Below, one piece after another: positions 11,559 through 24,640 of a DNA stretch of 64,000 bases; the first letter of the stretch is position 1; each line of letters begins with the position of its first letter. The stretch is from Sinotaia quadrata (lineage: Eukaryota; Mollusca; Gastropoda; Architaenioglossa; Viviparidae). The notes below the pieces were generated by a model that was not told where the DNA came from, did not search any database, and was given only the letters and a program-made list of their open reading frames with translations. The position numbers and the translations under genes are program-made. The stretch is taken from assembly GCA_028829895.1 (NCBI GenBank), contig CM054178.1, forward strand, positions 19,299,501-19,363,500, in the 5' to 3' direction.

Positions 11559-13712
11559 CTTAAACAAAACACAAAACAGTACTGTACTACACGTGTAAAC
11601 GTTATCTTTATATGCTTATTTTTTACATTTGTAACGCATTTATTTTTCATTTAATTAACAACTGGAATCTATGGCAATTTGTATGCGAGGTTCTTACTCC
11701 ACAACCACACAAAACAACGCCGCAGAGAGCATTATTAGAACGTATCACATCAGTCAACCAGCACGCGTATGCTATATGTGTATTTGACTTTTATTTTCAG
11801 ACAATGCATTTTTCCATAATCAGTGTCTACAATGCAGTGTTGAGAGTGTCATTATTATTGTGCTTCCCTCGAAAAAATAGTTCATTGCAAAAGAAACATG
11901 TAGTTTGTTTTATTTGTCTATAGCGACTGCGTACTACAATGCAAGTGCGTTTTCCTGAGAATATTGTTTTATTGTTTTTGACTATTGAAGATTAATCTTA
12001 AAATGATATTTAAACATTGTTTAATAAAGAAAAAGAGATAGATTGTTATAAGTATCAATATTAACGAAACGCCACAGTACACGATCTTTAGGTACACTGT
12101 AGTGAATGAGTTAATTGGTGTGCTATTACTTACATTTCATGATCATGTTTTTGCTGACTAATTTATGAGAGCTATGAATATCTGGAATGTACAATCTTTT
12201 GTCATGCTAATGCTTATTCCACACAAATTTCAGCATAGATTTAGAGTTTATTTTAACAATTGTCACGACCTGATGCTAGGATATACGAATATTTCTTTGT
12301 CACCACATTCTATAAATGGATGGCTGACTCACGATTCACTTGTCCTCTTTACACATTATTCTCCCCACAACCGTCATGAACACCCCGATAACTACCCGCC
12401 AGCGCATAGTATTGATGATGAAAGTTTGGATGGATGCGAGATGGTATAGACATTCTTGTGCCGCGTGGTGAAACAATTAATTAGGTAAAATTCTAGCTTG
12501 ACCCATAATGGTGCATAACTCGTAATTTCGCGCGGGATGCACCAGCGAAAGCAACAGGCAAGTATTTAGCTGAAACAATTATCCTTATACGCATAGCTTT
12601 GCTGATTAGATGAGTAATGACTTGATTTAACTTTGATTTAGCTTTCATGTCATTATATTTCTTTGTTATTATAGTAAGCAGTGATTGTTTAAAGATATTT
12701 GTGTGTATTAATAATCAGAGTGCATCACTTATAACAGTGATGACAGATAACTGTCTAGACTATTACAAATATATTATTACTTTAGGATTCATTAACTTTA
12801 AACAACTCTAATTATGTTGTTAGATGGCAGCTTAGCAATACAATTGTTGTGGGACAGAAACTTATATGTCCAATCGTTAATTTATAATTCCAATTAGCAC
12901 TATCTTATCTGAAGCTAAGCCAGTTAAATTCTCTGTGTGGAGACGTTTAGGCTTGATATTAACAAGGCTGATTGTATCAAGGGTGACTGACTTGCATACT
13001 GAACAAGGGTGACAGACTTTTGTAGATCGTCTCTCTGTGACACTGTGACTACGTGATTACGATGCTATGACAAAAAAAGTGCGAGTAAAGCCCTGGATCA
13101 CCGAAAGTCCCTGATGACTCGGCGACCTAATTGCCGCCATTTATCGCAAATTGACAGAACGGTTAGCCGAAAGCTGACTGCAGACGTGTTTGTCCATAAT
13201 TGTAGCGCAATCAATGGGCACAAGAAACATTTTTCAGTCATCAACTTTCAGATGAGTTAGACTTAAGTCAACTACCAAAGACTATCGCACAGCAGATACG
13301 TTTGTCCTTATGATTAAATAATATCGTTTGTACAGCAGACAACCTATTATTTAGTTGTTCCCAATTATTATATACTACAAAAAATATATTAAATGTATTT
13401 CTTAAAATCCTTACTTGTTTGTCCTGAATAATCAATGTAGTATTGTATGAATGTCTGAGTAAGTTGACATAACTCTTTGGGGGCCCGTTTAGTTAGCTAT
13501 TCTCATCTTTCCTTTTATATGTGATTTGCTCAGTAACTCTGATGATTGATTATGTGAATGAGACTGTGTATGTTGCCGCGTAATTTGGGCGCTCCAAACT
13601 ATAAGTAAACAGACTTATGCAAACGATCCACACACCACATCACAACAATTTGAATTCTATATCTTCTGTTACCACATTTATTCTGTTCCAATATTATTAT
13701 TAGGATCCTTAC
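11559..13712. other. Gene A intron, unassigned
   Basis: No exon recognised. A locally GC-richer patch at 13070-13200 may be an old repeat. Confidence 0.5.
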
Positions 13713-13847
13713 CAATACATTCCGGTGGTTTGTAGTTTCCGTTGCATGATATGCACTGTCCAGATAACCGGTCACATTCGCTATTCAGACAGTAAAAACT
13801 TAGGCAACTTTGGTTACAGGTGTGTCCGTAATAGCCTCGCTGGCATC
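13713..13847 (-). CDS. Gene A exon: EGF-like repeat 1
   Basis: 135-bp exon, acceptor ctttcag, donor gtaagg, phase 1-1. It encodes CQRGYYGHTCNQSCLSFYCL, then CDRLSGQCISCNGNYKPPEC. The spacing is that of MEGF-type modules. It is the first EGF-like exon after the lectin-domain exons. Confidence 0.9.
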
Positions 13848-15559
13848 CTGAAAGTAAAATGGATTTGGTGGAATTTATATACATTGACGGTGACAATTAA
13901 ATATTCAATAATAATAGATTTATTGCTAAAAAGAGGTACACTGATGAATTTGCCTAAACTATCAAGAAATACACATACTATGACCTAGAATTACAAATAT
14001 ATCCACAATCGTAATTACACACTAATAAATATACACATGCATGCATAAATATAGAAGTAATCAATCTAATAAAGACGCTTTCGTAAATTAATTAACTTGG
14101 TTTGCATGAATGAAAGAATTAAAATCATTATGTCACTCACTTAGACATTATTATCTAATGTAACAAGCAATTTACAATAAAAATATGTTTCATAGGCTAA
14201 AATTTCGAATATGTATATATGCAGGAATAAAAATGTACTGTATATATATGAGCTTTACTCAGTATCAAAATTGCATCATAAGTACGAAATGATATTTTAA
14301 AACTATTTATTATTCTCTTGTTGTTCAGAATCTGTAACGCAGAAAATGCAAAACTACAAAATATTAAACTAGAAATATAAAATTTTTACTTTTTTTAATA
14401 TTTTAGAAAGGGGTTTCTCATGATAAAAGAATTCTTTCATGAAAGCCAACAATCCGTTTGAAGTAACTGTCTTTAGTTAGCCAGGACAAAAGGACACACA
14501 TGTTGAGTCGGTTAGAAACGGGCTGACGTAAACAGGGTGTGGGAGGATGGACACTCAACAAGGGTAGACCATTTACAGAAACACTCTCGCATCTCCAGGC
14601 AGACAATGACAACAAGACTTCTAAGACGGGGAACACTTTGGTCTCACAATAGAGTCGGAAACTCAAAGACAGACAAACTATCTACAATCAGGTGTTCAGA
14701 GACGCATGAGAAGGGAAGACACTTACGTTATGTAACAGATACGCACTACATAGGGGGATAGAAACCATGTATCTCAGAGTCGGGCAGCTTCCAAGGGGTA
14801 ACCACGTTGCACTAACAGCCTAGCCTTTCAGCAGAAGCACTAAAGCGAGACTATTGAACAATAGTCGAAACAGAGGATGAAATATATCCTTAGGCGCACA
14901 TTAGCACGTGTAAATCGACGATAGCTTAAATAGGCCGTCTCGAGCTGGCTCGCACATTCTATCATACAGTGGATCCCGCATTTTGTCCTTCTGCGGTTAG
15001 AAGCACACAGATTGTCTGAGATGGTAAATTTATGATTTTGTACATAGATAAAATCTATCTTTTCTTGTTGCAACTTATAGGTTTTTCATTTAATTGATAT
15101 TGTAACTGAATGATTCTGTAATTGCATTTTTTCTAGCAAAGATGGAAGTAACTTGTGTAAAAGAATTAAAAAAATGAGAACTAACGTTAAATTGCAGGTT
15201 TGTGATATTTAATTCACGAGACTGATGCGTAGCAAAATTCACTTGTATGTTTACAGCTGAAGGACACATACCCGTACCGTAACGTACACACCGCACATGC
15301 TTAAACGCACACACACTGGTTGAAGAGGACCCGAGTGAAAGTCATAACTGAGGGACTCAACTCTGACCACAAACTGCTGATTGCAAGGGTGATCAGGATG
15401 AATCTACGAAGTCTTGTCGACTTGAGAGGACAAGTATAGTGGGGACCAGACTAAGCATCGGCACTGGAGACCGGGAAACGTTTGATGTTGGATCTACGTC
15501 GGTTGTCATTTGTTGACTGACAGTTCGAGTTATTCTGTGTCAGGACTGAATTTCGTGGT
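13848..15559. other. Gene A intron, unassigned
   Basis: From about 14420 the sequence is less AT-rich and probably belongs to the transposon whose end is the family B copy at 15560-16530; no coding frame with a known domain was seen. Confidence 0.4.
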
Positions 15560-16530
15560 GTAAATTCAGGACATGTGTAAATTCGGATATTTGTAACACT
15601 AAGGACCTGGGAAATTCAGAACTGTTCCAGCAAGCTGTAACAAACGGACATACTATTGGCCGGAAGCACGCAAATTCACCAGGTGATCAAAATTCATGTT
15701 TTGTCTTGTAAAAAACCTGTAATGTTCTGTGATTTTGTCAATCCTTGTATTGTTCTTCCTGTCTTCTAATCCTTATGAATGTTGTTGTAAATCTTATTTT
15801 TTCTATAATGTGTTTCTGAAGAAGTGTGGAAGAGGAAATTCTAATTAATCTCTAATTTCTAAATCTTTTAAAACTTAATTTGTCATTTTTCCTTGAATTA
15901 AGAATTGCTGAATTGTCATTTTAGTTATAAGAGACAGATTGAAGGAAATACTCTTTTTCTGAAGTAATACATTATTTTCTTGAGAGATCTGCGAATCTCG
16001 GATTCCGCCTTGAGTGAAATCTAATTGAAATTCTTTAAAACTTAATTTGTTATTATTTTTATATTTTAATAAATTTTGTTAAATTTAACTTGCTCACTCT
16101 ATTACGTAATTTGAGGCAAATGTGTAGGGGTGACAGTGGGGGCTCGTTAAAATTGACGTAATTTACGTTCTGACAAAAGACAGTTGCAACACATTTCTTA
16201 GAGCAAGTCTGTCACCTAACAGGGGAGAAATTGTGAGGGCCTGATAACGACTTCGAGACTGATAAGAGTAGTTTCAGTTAGGAGCCGGTTATTTGGACGG
16301 GTAACACTTGGGGTGGGAGACATAATTAATAACGTGCCCCAGGGCTTGACCTAGTCACTCCCAGACTGCAAAAGACAAAGACCCTGTCGTGGACCTAGTG
16401 TATGATTGCAGACGGATTGAATGTGGAATGGTAATTAATTAATATTTAATATCATCTTCATTGGGTAATCATTGACATTAGCAAATCCATTCACATAACT
16501 GGAGTCATCTGGTAATGTCCTTGGAAGTCC
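15560..16530 (+). mobile_element. Second LTR-like family (B), copy 1
   Basis: Shares a colinear block with 30400-30955: GAGAGATCTGCGAATCTC, then TGACAGTGGGGGCTCGTTAA (16131-16150), GACAAAAGACAGT, CCCCAGGGCTTGACCTAGTC and AAGACCCTGTCGTGGACCTA. Outer limits are uncertain. TGGGGGCTCGT resembles the start of tRNA-Pro-type primer-binding sites, but a similar block also occurs inside family A, so that reading is doubtful. Confidence 0.6.
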
Positions 16531-16780
16531 ATTTCACAGAATCCATTTTTTGTCTTACATATTTATTGCGTAATAAGTTGTAGCTGTTGTGCATCACAAT
16601 CATAAAATGTTTAGACGTGGCAGTAAGTCATAATGGATAAACTAAACAAATAGCATGTGAAACTTCAATTATCAAACTGTATTTCACAGGGTGTGTGGGG
16701 TGCTCATTGCTACAAATATTACACTTGTGCTTACAAATTGAAGTTATAAGTGTATCTGCAGTGCACAAACAATTAAAACT

Positions 16781-17259
16781 GAGATAGCAACACTACTTAG
16801 TTAATGGATATGAATATAATAAATTATTTAATTATCCAAAACTAATTACAAGTGATGAAAATCTGAATTTATTTATTAATGATTTTCCAACAGACACCAC
16901 TCTTCTCTCTCTCAAATGGTGGATTTGGGGGCGCTGAAAAATCGTTTCCTCTCTTCCACAACATTAAAGATAAACATTTATGGTCACACAATCTTTCTGT
17001 AGGTGGAAAACTTCTTAATAAACTAGAATCAAATTCATCTTTAATCTATATTTGTCAAGCCCCCATCCAACTACTTTCTTCTCCAACATAAAGTTATTAA
17101 TATGCATAGGAAGATCAATAAATTTATTAAATCAACAATCAAATGTACATATGACAAATACAATGTCAGAGAACAAATACTAATCTTGCAGTTTATCACT
17201 ATATTTCTGCATTCTTTCTTAAATTCCAATATTCTCTTACAGTTTTCTGCAATGGTATA
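16781..17259 (-). mobile_element. LTR-like repeat, family A, first half (split by hAT)
   Basis: Starts with a degenerate TGAGATAGCAACACTACTTAG and follows the family through the block ending GTTTTCTGCAATGG. The hAT element then interrupts it; the family sequence resumes after the TSD at 20715. Confidence 0.7.
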
Positions 17260-18526
17260 TATTAGCCTAGGGGTGGGCAAACTACGTCCCTGGAACTGAT
17301 ATTACGCGGCCCTTATGACGGCATTTAGAAATTTAACAAAGGGCCTTCCATGTGAAACCGTTAGGGCAGTCACGCTTGACGGACAAAATCATCACTAATT
17401 GATTCGGGCTAACATTTAACTACTTGCACGTTGTACTGACGAAAGAAAGGACCATACAGTGTCAAACTCTCAGCAGTCACACTTGATGGACAGTCACTGG
17501 GGAGAGCACTCTGGTCAGTTCTCTAATTGCAAACAAGGAAGTCTGCTACAATCACTTAGAGATAGAGAGGGGAAGGGGTAAACCCATCAAGGACGAATAG
17601 GACGCTGGATATTGAGGTGGACATATGTAAACAGGAACCAGAGGGGTAACTGCTGTCAAGGAGGTTAGGACATTGTGTTGAAGCAAACAAATGTAAACAG
17701 GTCTAGATGGACAGTCCCTACCCACCAAAACCCGAGCCCATAAATACTCCTTCATATCCCATGGCAAGGCACTGCGATAATACTCATTGTACGAGATTTC
17801 TGGTCCGGCTTGAAAGGCAGTCGTCAATGCGCTTTAGTAAGCTGTCTATTCAATCTAGACTTAGAAATAAATTGTTTAAACTATTATTCACATGTTGGGT
17901 TAGAATTATTCGATTGAGATATATTAAAATTATATTGACTTATGGATATGTATAATTCATGTTGAAATACTGTATCAATGAATGAAGGATGTATGGGGCT
18001 GATCAATTCTTTTGCAGACATGTTGTAAGATGAATGATTGATGAGAAAGCAAAAGAATATAGAAGATTTAAGAATTGTTCTAAGCGCTATGCTATGTGTT
18101 TTGCAGCGAGTAGCGAGCGCGCCTTTCTTCATTAACCGTTGTGTCCTGCTTGGAACGACCAACCCCAAAGCCCACAGGGCCAACTACGGAACTCTAAGAC
18201 TTCAGTTGGAGACTGATTCAACTCTTGGGGTCCAACCTCCAGACTTTGCCAGTCATCTTATTAACTGTAAATTAACATTGTCTGTCTTTACCCTCACTGT
18301 GTGATCAAAAGTTTTAAATGTTTTTTGCTGTTATAAATTATTTTCACATTTACAATGTTCAAATTAATTTATTTGTTGTAGTAGTCTTGATATATTTCTG
18401 AAATTTATTCTGAGTTTACTCCTTGTTTTCCGAATATTTTATTTTCACACAGCCGGAAGTAGGTTTTGTTTCATTTCCTTTTTAAAGTTTGTAATTTGTA
18501 AAATTCTAACAAATTTTATTAAAACA

Positions 18527-20317
18527 ATGAGTGTCACTAAAAAACGTAAGATTGAAGATGAATGCCGTGTTTTTAATGATGAATGGACAACTAAGTACTG
18601 TAAAAGTTGATAGCAAATCAGTTTGCTTGTTGTGTCATGAGTCAGTGGCTGTCTTCAAGGAGTACAATTTAAAAAGACACTACCAAACAAAACATTCTGA
18701 TTTCGGATACAATTTAACAACCGAAGAGAGGAAAAGGAAATGCCTGGAGCTGGTGAAAAATTTGGAGAAACAGCAAACTGTTTTCACTAAACAGTCTTCA
18801 ATTCAAGATGCTGCAACAGAAGCTAGTCTGGTGCTGTCACACAGAATTGTAAAACACAACAAGCCATTTTCTGATGGTGAGTTCATCAAGGAATGTTTGC
18901 TAGATGCAGCAAACATTATGTGTCCAGAACAAAAAAACAAATTTGACAACATTACTTTATCAAGGAGAACTGTGGTCAGACGTGTTGAGAAGATAAGTAA
19001 CAATTTGATGCATAAACTTCAAGATGCAAGTAAACAATTTTTGTGGTACTCTCTTGCATTGGATGAAAGTACCGATGTACGCGATACTACCCAATTATTG
19101 ATATTTATACGTGGAATAAACACTTCTTTCAAACTCACTGAAGAGTTACTAAGTGTTGAGTCACTCAAAGACACAACCACAGACCATGATATATTCATTG
19201 CTGTTAATAACTGTATTGAAAGAACTGGGTTGGTTTGAAACAAGATGGCAAGTGTTACAACTGACGGAGCTTGTGCTTTGACCGGAAAAAAATGTAGGTC
19301 TGGTAAAGTTGATAAGTGATAAGATTAAAGCAGAATATCCTGACCACACATTATTACCACTTCACTGTGTGATCCATCAAGAAAATCTGTGTAAAACTGT
19401 TTTGAATATCAAGTATGTTATTGACCCATTTGTCAGTGTCATCAACCTCATCAGATCAAGAGGACTTAATTACAGACAATTCAGGGCATTACTTGACGAT
19501 TTGGAAACTGAACATTCCGATGTGCTGTACCACACCAGTGTTCAATGTCTCGGCAAGGTGTTGAGGCGAGTGTGGGACCTCAGAGAAGAAATAGTGATGT
19601 TCCTAAGGGCATTGAATGTGACTTTAATACTAACATTGTCAATAAAGAGTGGAAGTTAGACTTTATGTTTGCCATTGAAATTATGGAAAAGTTAAATGAA
19701 CTGAATATCAAACTTCAGGGCAATTGTGTGTTTGCACATGAAATGTATGTACATGTAAAATCATTTCAGGCAAAACTCTCACTGTTCTCCAGACAAGCAA
19801 GTGAAACAAAGTTTTGTCACTTCCCTTTGCTGAAACAAGAAACCATTTCTGGTGAAATGACTGAAAAGTATAGAGCCCAATTAGATGCACTGACTGATGA
19901 ATTTGGAAGGAGATTTAAAGATTTCAAGAACTTAGAGCCACACTTCAATATTCTCAGCTCCCCTTTTAGTGCAGAAGCTGATACAGCCCCAGAGGACATA
20001 CAGTTAGAGCTTCTTGACTTACAAGCAGATCATGACCTGAAAGAGAAATTCAAGTCAGATGGTTTGCTGGATTTCTATGGATCTTTATCAGAAGAATCAT
20101 TTCGAAACTTGAAAAAATGTGCAGCTAAGCTTTTATCATTGTTTGGATCAACATACATTTGCGAACAAGCATTTTCTTGCTTGAAGATCAACAAATCTAA
20201 GAATAGGTCTTATTGTCGGACTGTAACTTGCATTCTGTCATGCGTATTTCAAGTAAACTTGCTCCAGATTTCAAGAATATTGTTAAAAATTGCAAGCAGT
20301 TACATACATCTAATTAG
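18527..20317 (+). pseudogene. Broken hAT transposase (BED finger, GTF2IRD2/ZBED5-like type)
   Basis: The start reads MSVTKKRKIEDECRVFNDEW. A zinc-finger region follows (VCLLC...HYQTKH), then LDESTDVRDTTQLLIFIRGI (the first catalytic Asp region), LLPLHCVIHQENLCKTVLN, and near the end LLSLFGSTYICEQAFS, the hAT C-terminal dimerisation block. This organisation is that of the hAT clade that gave rise to vertebrate GTF2IRD2/ZBED5. The frame is broken by a missing base near 18597, a TGA stop at 19236-19238, an extra base in the A-run near 19290, a shift near 19620 and another near 20220. The gene cannot make an intact protein. Confidence 0.92.
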
Positions 20318-20577
20318 AAATCAATAATTGTAATGACAATGTAGTCGGTTTATGTCTAAATTAAAGCCACTGATAGATAATTTTAAAAATTTATTATAAT
20401 AAAAAAAAAGTAAAATCTTGTTAACAAATTAGTAAAACTGTTAGTCGATATTGTAAAATATAATGTATAAATGTATAAGTAAAATAAAATTGCAATAATT
20501 GGTTATTTATAGTTTTATACTGTTTTACAAATAATTCATAATTACTTATTGTGATAGGTTGTTGTAAACATATTGGG

Positions 20578-20579
<2 letters not shown>

Positions 20580-20637
<58 letters not shown>
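20580..20637. repeat. (AT)n microsatellite inside the hAT element
   Basis: 58 bp of perfect AT, close to the right end of the transposon. Confidence 0.97.
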
Positions 20638-20640
<3 letters not shown>

Positions 20641-20714
20641 TGCGGCCCCCCAATAGCTTTATATTTGTCAATGTGGCCCTACACACAAAAAGTTTGCCCA
20701 CCCCTGTATTAGCC

Positions 20715-21235
20715 CAATACATGTACACTGCATAATAAATATAGCGAATCAAAACAATGTCAAGTATTAGCAAACTAAATACGAGCAGCTTAGTTCAAAC
20801 ATTTGTAGAAATAAAGTCAACTCACATAGTACATCTCTACATAAAGCACAAGTAAAACATATCATTAGCAAAGTACATGAACTATTTCTAAGTCCATTCT
20901 CTCTCAGTCATTCAATTTAACTCACCTTCAAGCTAACGTCCGCCTTTCTAAACCAGACTTCTACTTTGCTACTTAAAATTAAAATTAGACAGTATATTTC
21001 TCTACAGCAAGTAAATTATTTTATATCAGCACATTGGCTGGTCTCATTCTCGTAAATCATAACCATTAGAAACAAAACTACTCACTGATTTACTATTACA
21101 TCAGCATTTTTGAGCATACTCTCGCCACGAGCATTTACTTCAAATTCAGACACTTTCAAACATAGAGTCATAAGTGCCCAAGGTCAGGTTACTCTGACAA
21201 AGTAGCAAATTATTTGGCATTTAAATTTGAAATAT
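20715..21235 (-). mobile_element. LTR-like repeat, family A, second half (split by hAT)
   Basis: Continues the copy that begins at 16781: CAATACATGTACACTGCATA aligns to the block that directly follows in unbroken copies. It ends in a degenerate stretch near the shared AGGTCAGGTTACTCTGAC block. Confidence 0.7.
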
Positions 21236-21559
21236 GTATATATGCATACGTACTAACAGTTTTACAGTTTTAGCTGATTATTCAACTGCACATGATGAGA
21301 AAAAACAAATAATTAATACAGTTATTTGCTGTAGATTATGTAAATAAAATTGTTTAGTGTAGAAAGGCACACTTTGAATTACGAATACATATCATGAATC
21401 ACTTAATGTATGTTGTTGTCATTAAGACAAAATGATTTTATTTGATTTCATATCTATCGATAATAGTAATTGTAAATTACATTCACGTCATAGAATATAG
21501 TGATTAATACAATAAACCTTATACAAATACACATCTTGTCACATTTACCATGGTCGGTC

Positions 21560-22306
21560 GCTGCAGTTTACGAACAGTAAAGCAGGAAATTCAAATCAAA
21601 TGTTAAGATGAAAATCAGAAAAGCCTACTTGTCTCTGCAAAATACAATCAGAAAACAAATGTCAAGCTTTCCACTTGATCACTTTATAACTCCCTTCTTA
21701 CTTACATTCCAGTCTCAACTTACAGTTTCCTGCAATGGAATTTATTAGCCAGAAACATGCACACAAGAGAATAAATACAGCATATCATAAACATGTCAGG
21801 TGATTAGTGCACAATATAAGCCGCAGCATAATTCAATACATTTGTAGAAATAATAGTTTACTCACATAATACATCTTAATAAATCACTAGTATAACATAT
21901 CAATAGCAAAAATGTATGAACTATTTCTATGTCCATCTCTCTCAACCAGTCAGTTTAACTCACAATCAAGCTAATGGCTGCCTTTTAAGACCGGTCTTCT
22001 CACCATTCCAAATTCAAAATGATTAGACAGTAGATTTCTCTACAGCAAGTAAACTTTTTAATCTCAGCCCAAATGGCTGGTCTCGTTCTCGTACATCATT
22101 TTCATTGGATAATAAAAAAAACTACTCAATCGTTTACTATTATCAGCATTTATTTTGCATATTCTCGCATCAAGCGTTTACTTCAAACTCAGACACTTTC
22201 AAAAATACCGTCATAAGGAATGAATAAGGTCAGGTTACTCTGACAATTTAACAATTTATATAATAATTACATTTAAAATATAGATTGGCAAATTTAGTCC
22301 GCCACA
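21560..22306 (-). mobile_element. LTR-like repeat, family A, truncated
   Basis: Shares TTCCTGCAATGGAATTTATT, TTTCTCTACAGCAAGTAAAC and the end GATTGGCAAATTTAGTCCGC-CACA with other copies. Its first half is missing. It lies directly after the copy split by the hAT element. Confidence 0.65.
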
Positions 22307-24049
22307 CAGTACAAAGACAAAAAAATATGTATGACGATTATTTTTCAGAGGCCATGTGCGAAGCAGATGTTATCAGCCTGAAAGCAGTCTACAAGACGAT
22401 TGCTCGCTGCCAGGTTTTCCCCATGCAATTATATTTACACTGCACCAACTCAGTGCATCTCATCACCGGTTTACCTGTACAACATCAGTTCTGTCATACT
22501 GGGGACCTATTTTTAATTGATCCCGCAAGAACCAAATTAATACTTATGATAACAGTATAAACAGTATACACGACTTCACTGTACTCCCATATAAAATTCG
22601 GTGACTTTTTCCCTAATGCATAAGTGAGTAATAAATTAAAATTAATGGAATAATAATAATTAAAATGTAACAAATAGTATACAAAAAGGATGTAATTCAT
22701 TATTATTGCTATATAAGTGTAAGTGTTCTCTATAAGGATACCAGTTCAGATGGCTGATGATTTACTGACAGAGGTGGGTGAAATATTATTGTGGTCACTG
22801 ATCACCGGCTTGCATTAATTGTTCATGTATGTTGTTTGGGAGAAATGTCCACATGATTTTGATCTAGATTGAATGTCCAAAAAACCACTGAGACATACGG
22901 TATGACTCCGACGTACGAGATACTCTGTAACATTGTCGCTTGTGAACGTGTCCGAAATCTAAAACATGCATATTGTTATAGGAATCATGTTTATTTTAAA
23001 TCTCAATTTCTATTGTAAATATTGCACATCATATTTCTGAAATGTTGGTCTTAAACGTTCATTAGATGTAATCTGAAAAAATGCGTTTTCTTCACAAATG
23101 CGTTTCAAATTACGTTTAAAACATTCTTCGTTTTCCTTTTAGAAGAGAGTCATGGAAATATTGAAAATGCAACGTATCGTATGTAAAATGAAAACATAGA
23201 ATTTCAAGATCCCGAATTTCATAAATCTATTACTTATTTCATAATGCCAGTAGAAAGAAGCTCCCACGCATGGCCTAATCTCTACGAGCAATAATGGTAA
23301 TTAAAATTTAAAATGCAAATAATTTATTAAACTCTAATATTAAATAAATATAAATAGAAAAATAACATCACTCTTTAAGTGCCACCTATTCAGTATAGTT
23401 TCACTATAATTAAACACGCACACATAAAATAAAAACGAATAATAACACTCTCTTTCCTACAATCATCAACAGGATATTTTCACTCGCTGCTAACCTTGAC
23501 TAAGTGTGAATAAACACAAAATCACATCCATTTATTAACGAATGAACGAATCCATTTTCAATATAGAATTATGCTTTCTTCTAAACTGGTAAAAATGCAA
23601 ACAAATGAGTAAAGAAAGTTGAAAGTACACTGTTTGTGTTCTTTGGTTGTGTACAACATGCTGGTCATTTTTAAGACTAATTTCTTTTTACCAGAACGAC
23701 TGACAAGGAACAGAGCACACTTTTAGAGGTAACTAATTTGTGCCAAGTACAACAAAGAGTTCGTACATGTATTACCTATTGTCGGGTAATTCAGTTGTCA
23801 TTTAACAAAGTTGTCCAGAGCGAAACGCGCGAAGAAAAATATTACTTTAATAAATTGCTATAATGAGAATAATTTTATTGTGCTGCATGGTGTTTCGAGT
23901 CAGATAAATCTGATGAATTATGGGTAGGAATAGAATGGAATTTAATGCTTAGACGAGAAATTACTGTTAATTGATAAAATAAATGATATTTGTAATAATT
24001 TTATACACTATATACAGAGTGCACTACTCTATTTTCAGGGTTCCAAACA
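22307..24049. other. Gene A intron, unassigned
   Basis: A less AT-rich segment at 22330-22500 is open on the plus strand for 91 codons but shows no known motif. The rest is AT-rich with no recognised element. Confidence 0.4.
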
Positions 24050-24075
24050 GTGTGTGTGTGTGTGTGTGTGTGTGT
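24050..24075. repeat. (TG)n microsatellite beside a splice donor
   Basis: Thirteen TG units; on the transcribed strand the donor reads GTAAGTACACACAC, so a CA-repeat starts six bases into the intron. Confidence 0.95.
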
Positions 24076-24081
24076 ACTTAC

Positions 24082-24267
24082 CCATGACCTCAAACTCTGC
24101 AATAGTGAGATAACGATCGCTTGCGCTGTCATCCTTAGTGATTCGAACTCTCCTTCCATACGTGAAGTTGTCACATTTCACCTTTACAACAGCTGCGTCA
24201 TTTTGTGGAACACGTGCACATACTCTAGAATCCACAGTGATCGTTGTATATGACACTCTTGAATAAA
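24082..24267 (-). CDS. Gene A exon: fucolectin/F5-8C-like domain, last part
   Basis: 186-bp exon, acceptor cgatag, donor ATGG|gtaagt, phase 1-1. It encodes VCARVPQNDAAVVKVKCDNF, then YGRRVRITKDDSASDRYLTI and AEFEVMG; the Y-L-T-I-x-E-x-E-V end is the C-terminal strand of the fold. The phase of the previous exon (2) does not fit this start (1), so one more small exon of length 3n+2 should lie between 24267 and 32525. The donor is followed at once by a (CA)n tract on the transcribed strand. Confidence 0.88.
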
Positions 24268-24404
24268 CTATCGAAATGAAATACGTCAAAGAATATGCAT
24301 AATGATCTATTTTAGTTTTACTTGAAAAAAATTATTGTCATCAATCACCAGCACGATCATTACTCTGATTACAATCATATAATCATAATTATTATTATTC
24401 CTTT

Positions 24405-24640
24405 TTAAGACTTTTGTTTGACTGTCGGTTGTCATCCATGATTCGGAATCTTAGCAAGATTCTGGGATATCCAAGTTTTTTTCTTTTTTTCTTTTTTTTA
24501 AGGATGTGAGCACTTCCGAGCAACCGTGCCTTCAGTAGTGGGACAATGTTGTGTTTGTTCAGGTAATTTATAATAATAATAATTAAGGAGGGCATTGGCA
24601 CTTCAGAAAAGCGCTGCTTTTGGAGGTTGAGCAGTTTATT
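24405..24640 (-). mobile_element. LINE 3' end remnant
   Basis: On the minus strand it reads LLKARLLGSAHILKK, the LQK..LLGTAxILRR phrase that follows IGALG in animal LINEs, then a tail with DNRQSNKS. The same sequence on the + strand (TTTGACTGTCGGTTGT, CAAGATTCTGGGA) recurs near 35.65 kb. It lies 140 bp upstream of the gene A exon at 24082. Confidence 0.65.

Larger units (their letters stand above)
17268..20706 (+). mobile_element. hAT-superfamily DNA transposon with 8-bp TSD
   Basis: The left end TAGGGGTGGGCAAACT and the inverted right end AGTTTGCCCACCCCTG match at 15 of 16 positions. The element is flanked by a perfect 8-bp direct repeat TATTAGCC (17260-17267 and 20707-20714), the size made by hAT transposases. 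It is 3439 bp and carries a degenerate transposase (18527-20317), then a long (AT)n tract near its right end. It inserted into an older LTR-like repeat whose two halves continue on either side. Confidence 0.95.

Noticed and set aside
11385..11567. Alternative 60-codon frame over the EGF exon at 11421
   Set aside because: It lacks the EGF cysteine spacing and has the wrong phase compared with its neighbours.
19545..20327. 260-codon frame as an intact gene
   Set aside because: It is one of several broken pieces of the hAT transposase; the start is an internal Met in the wrong frame before a frameshift.
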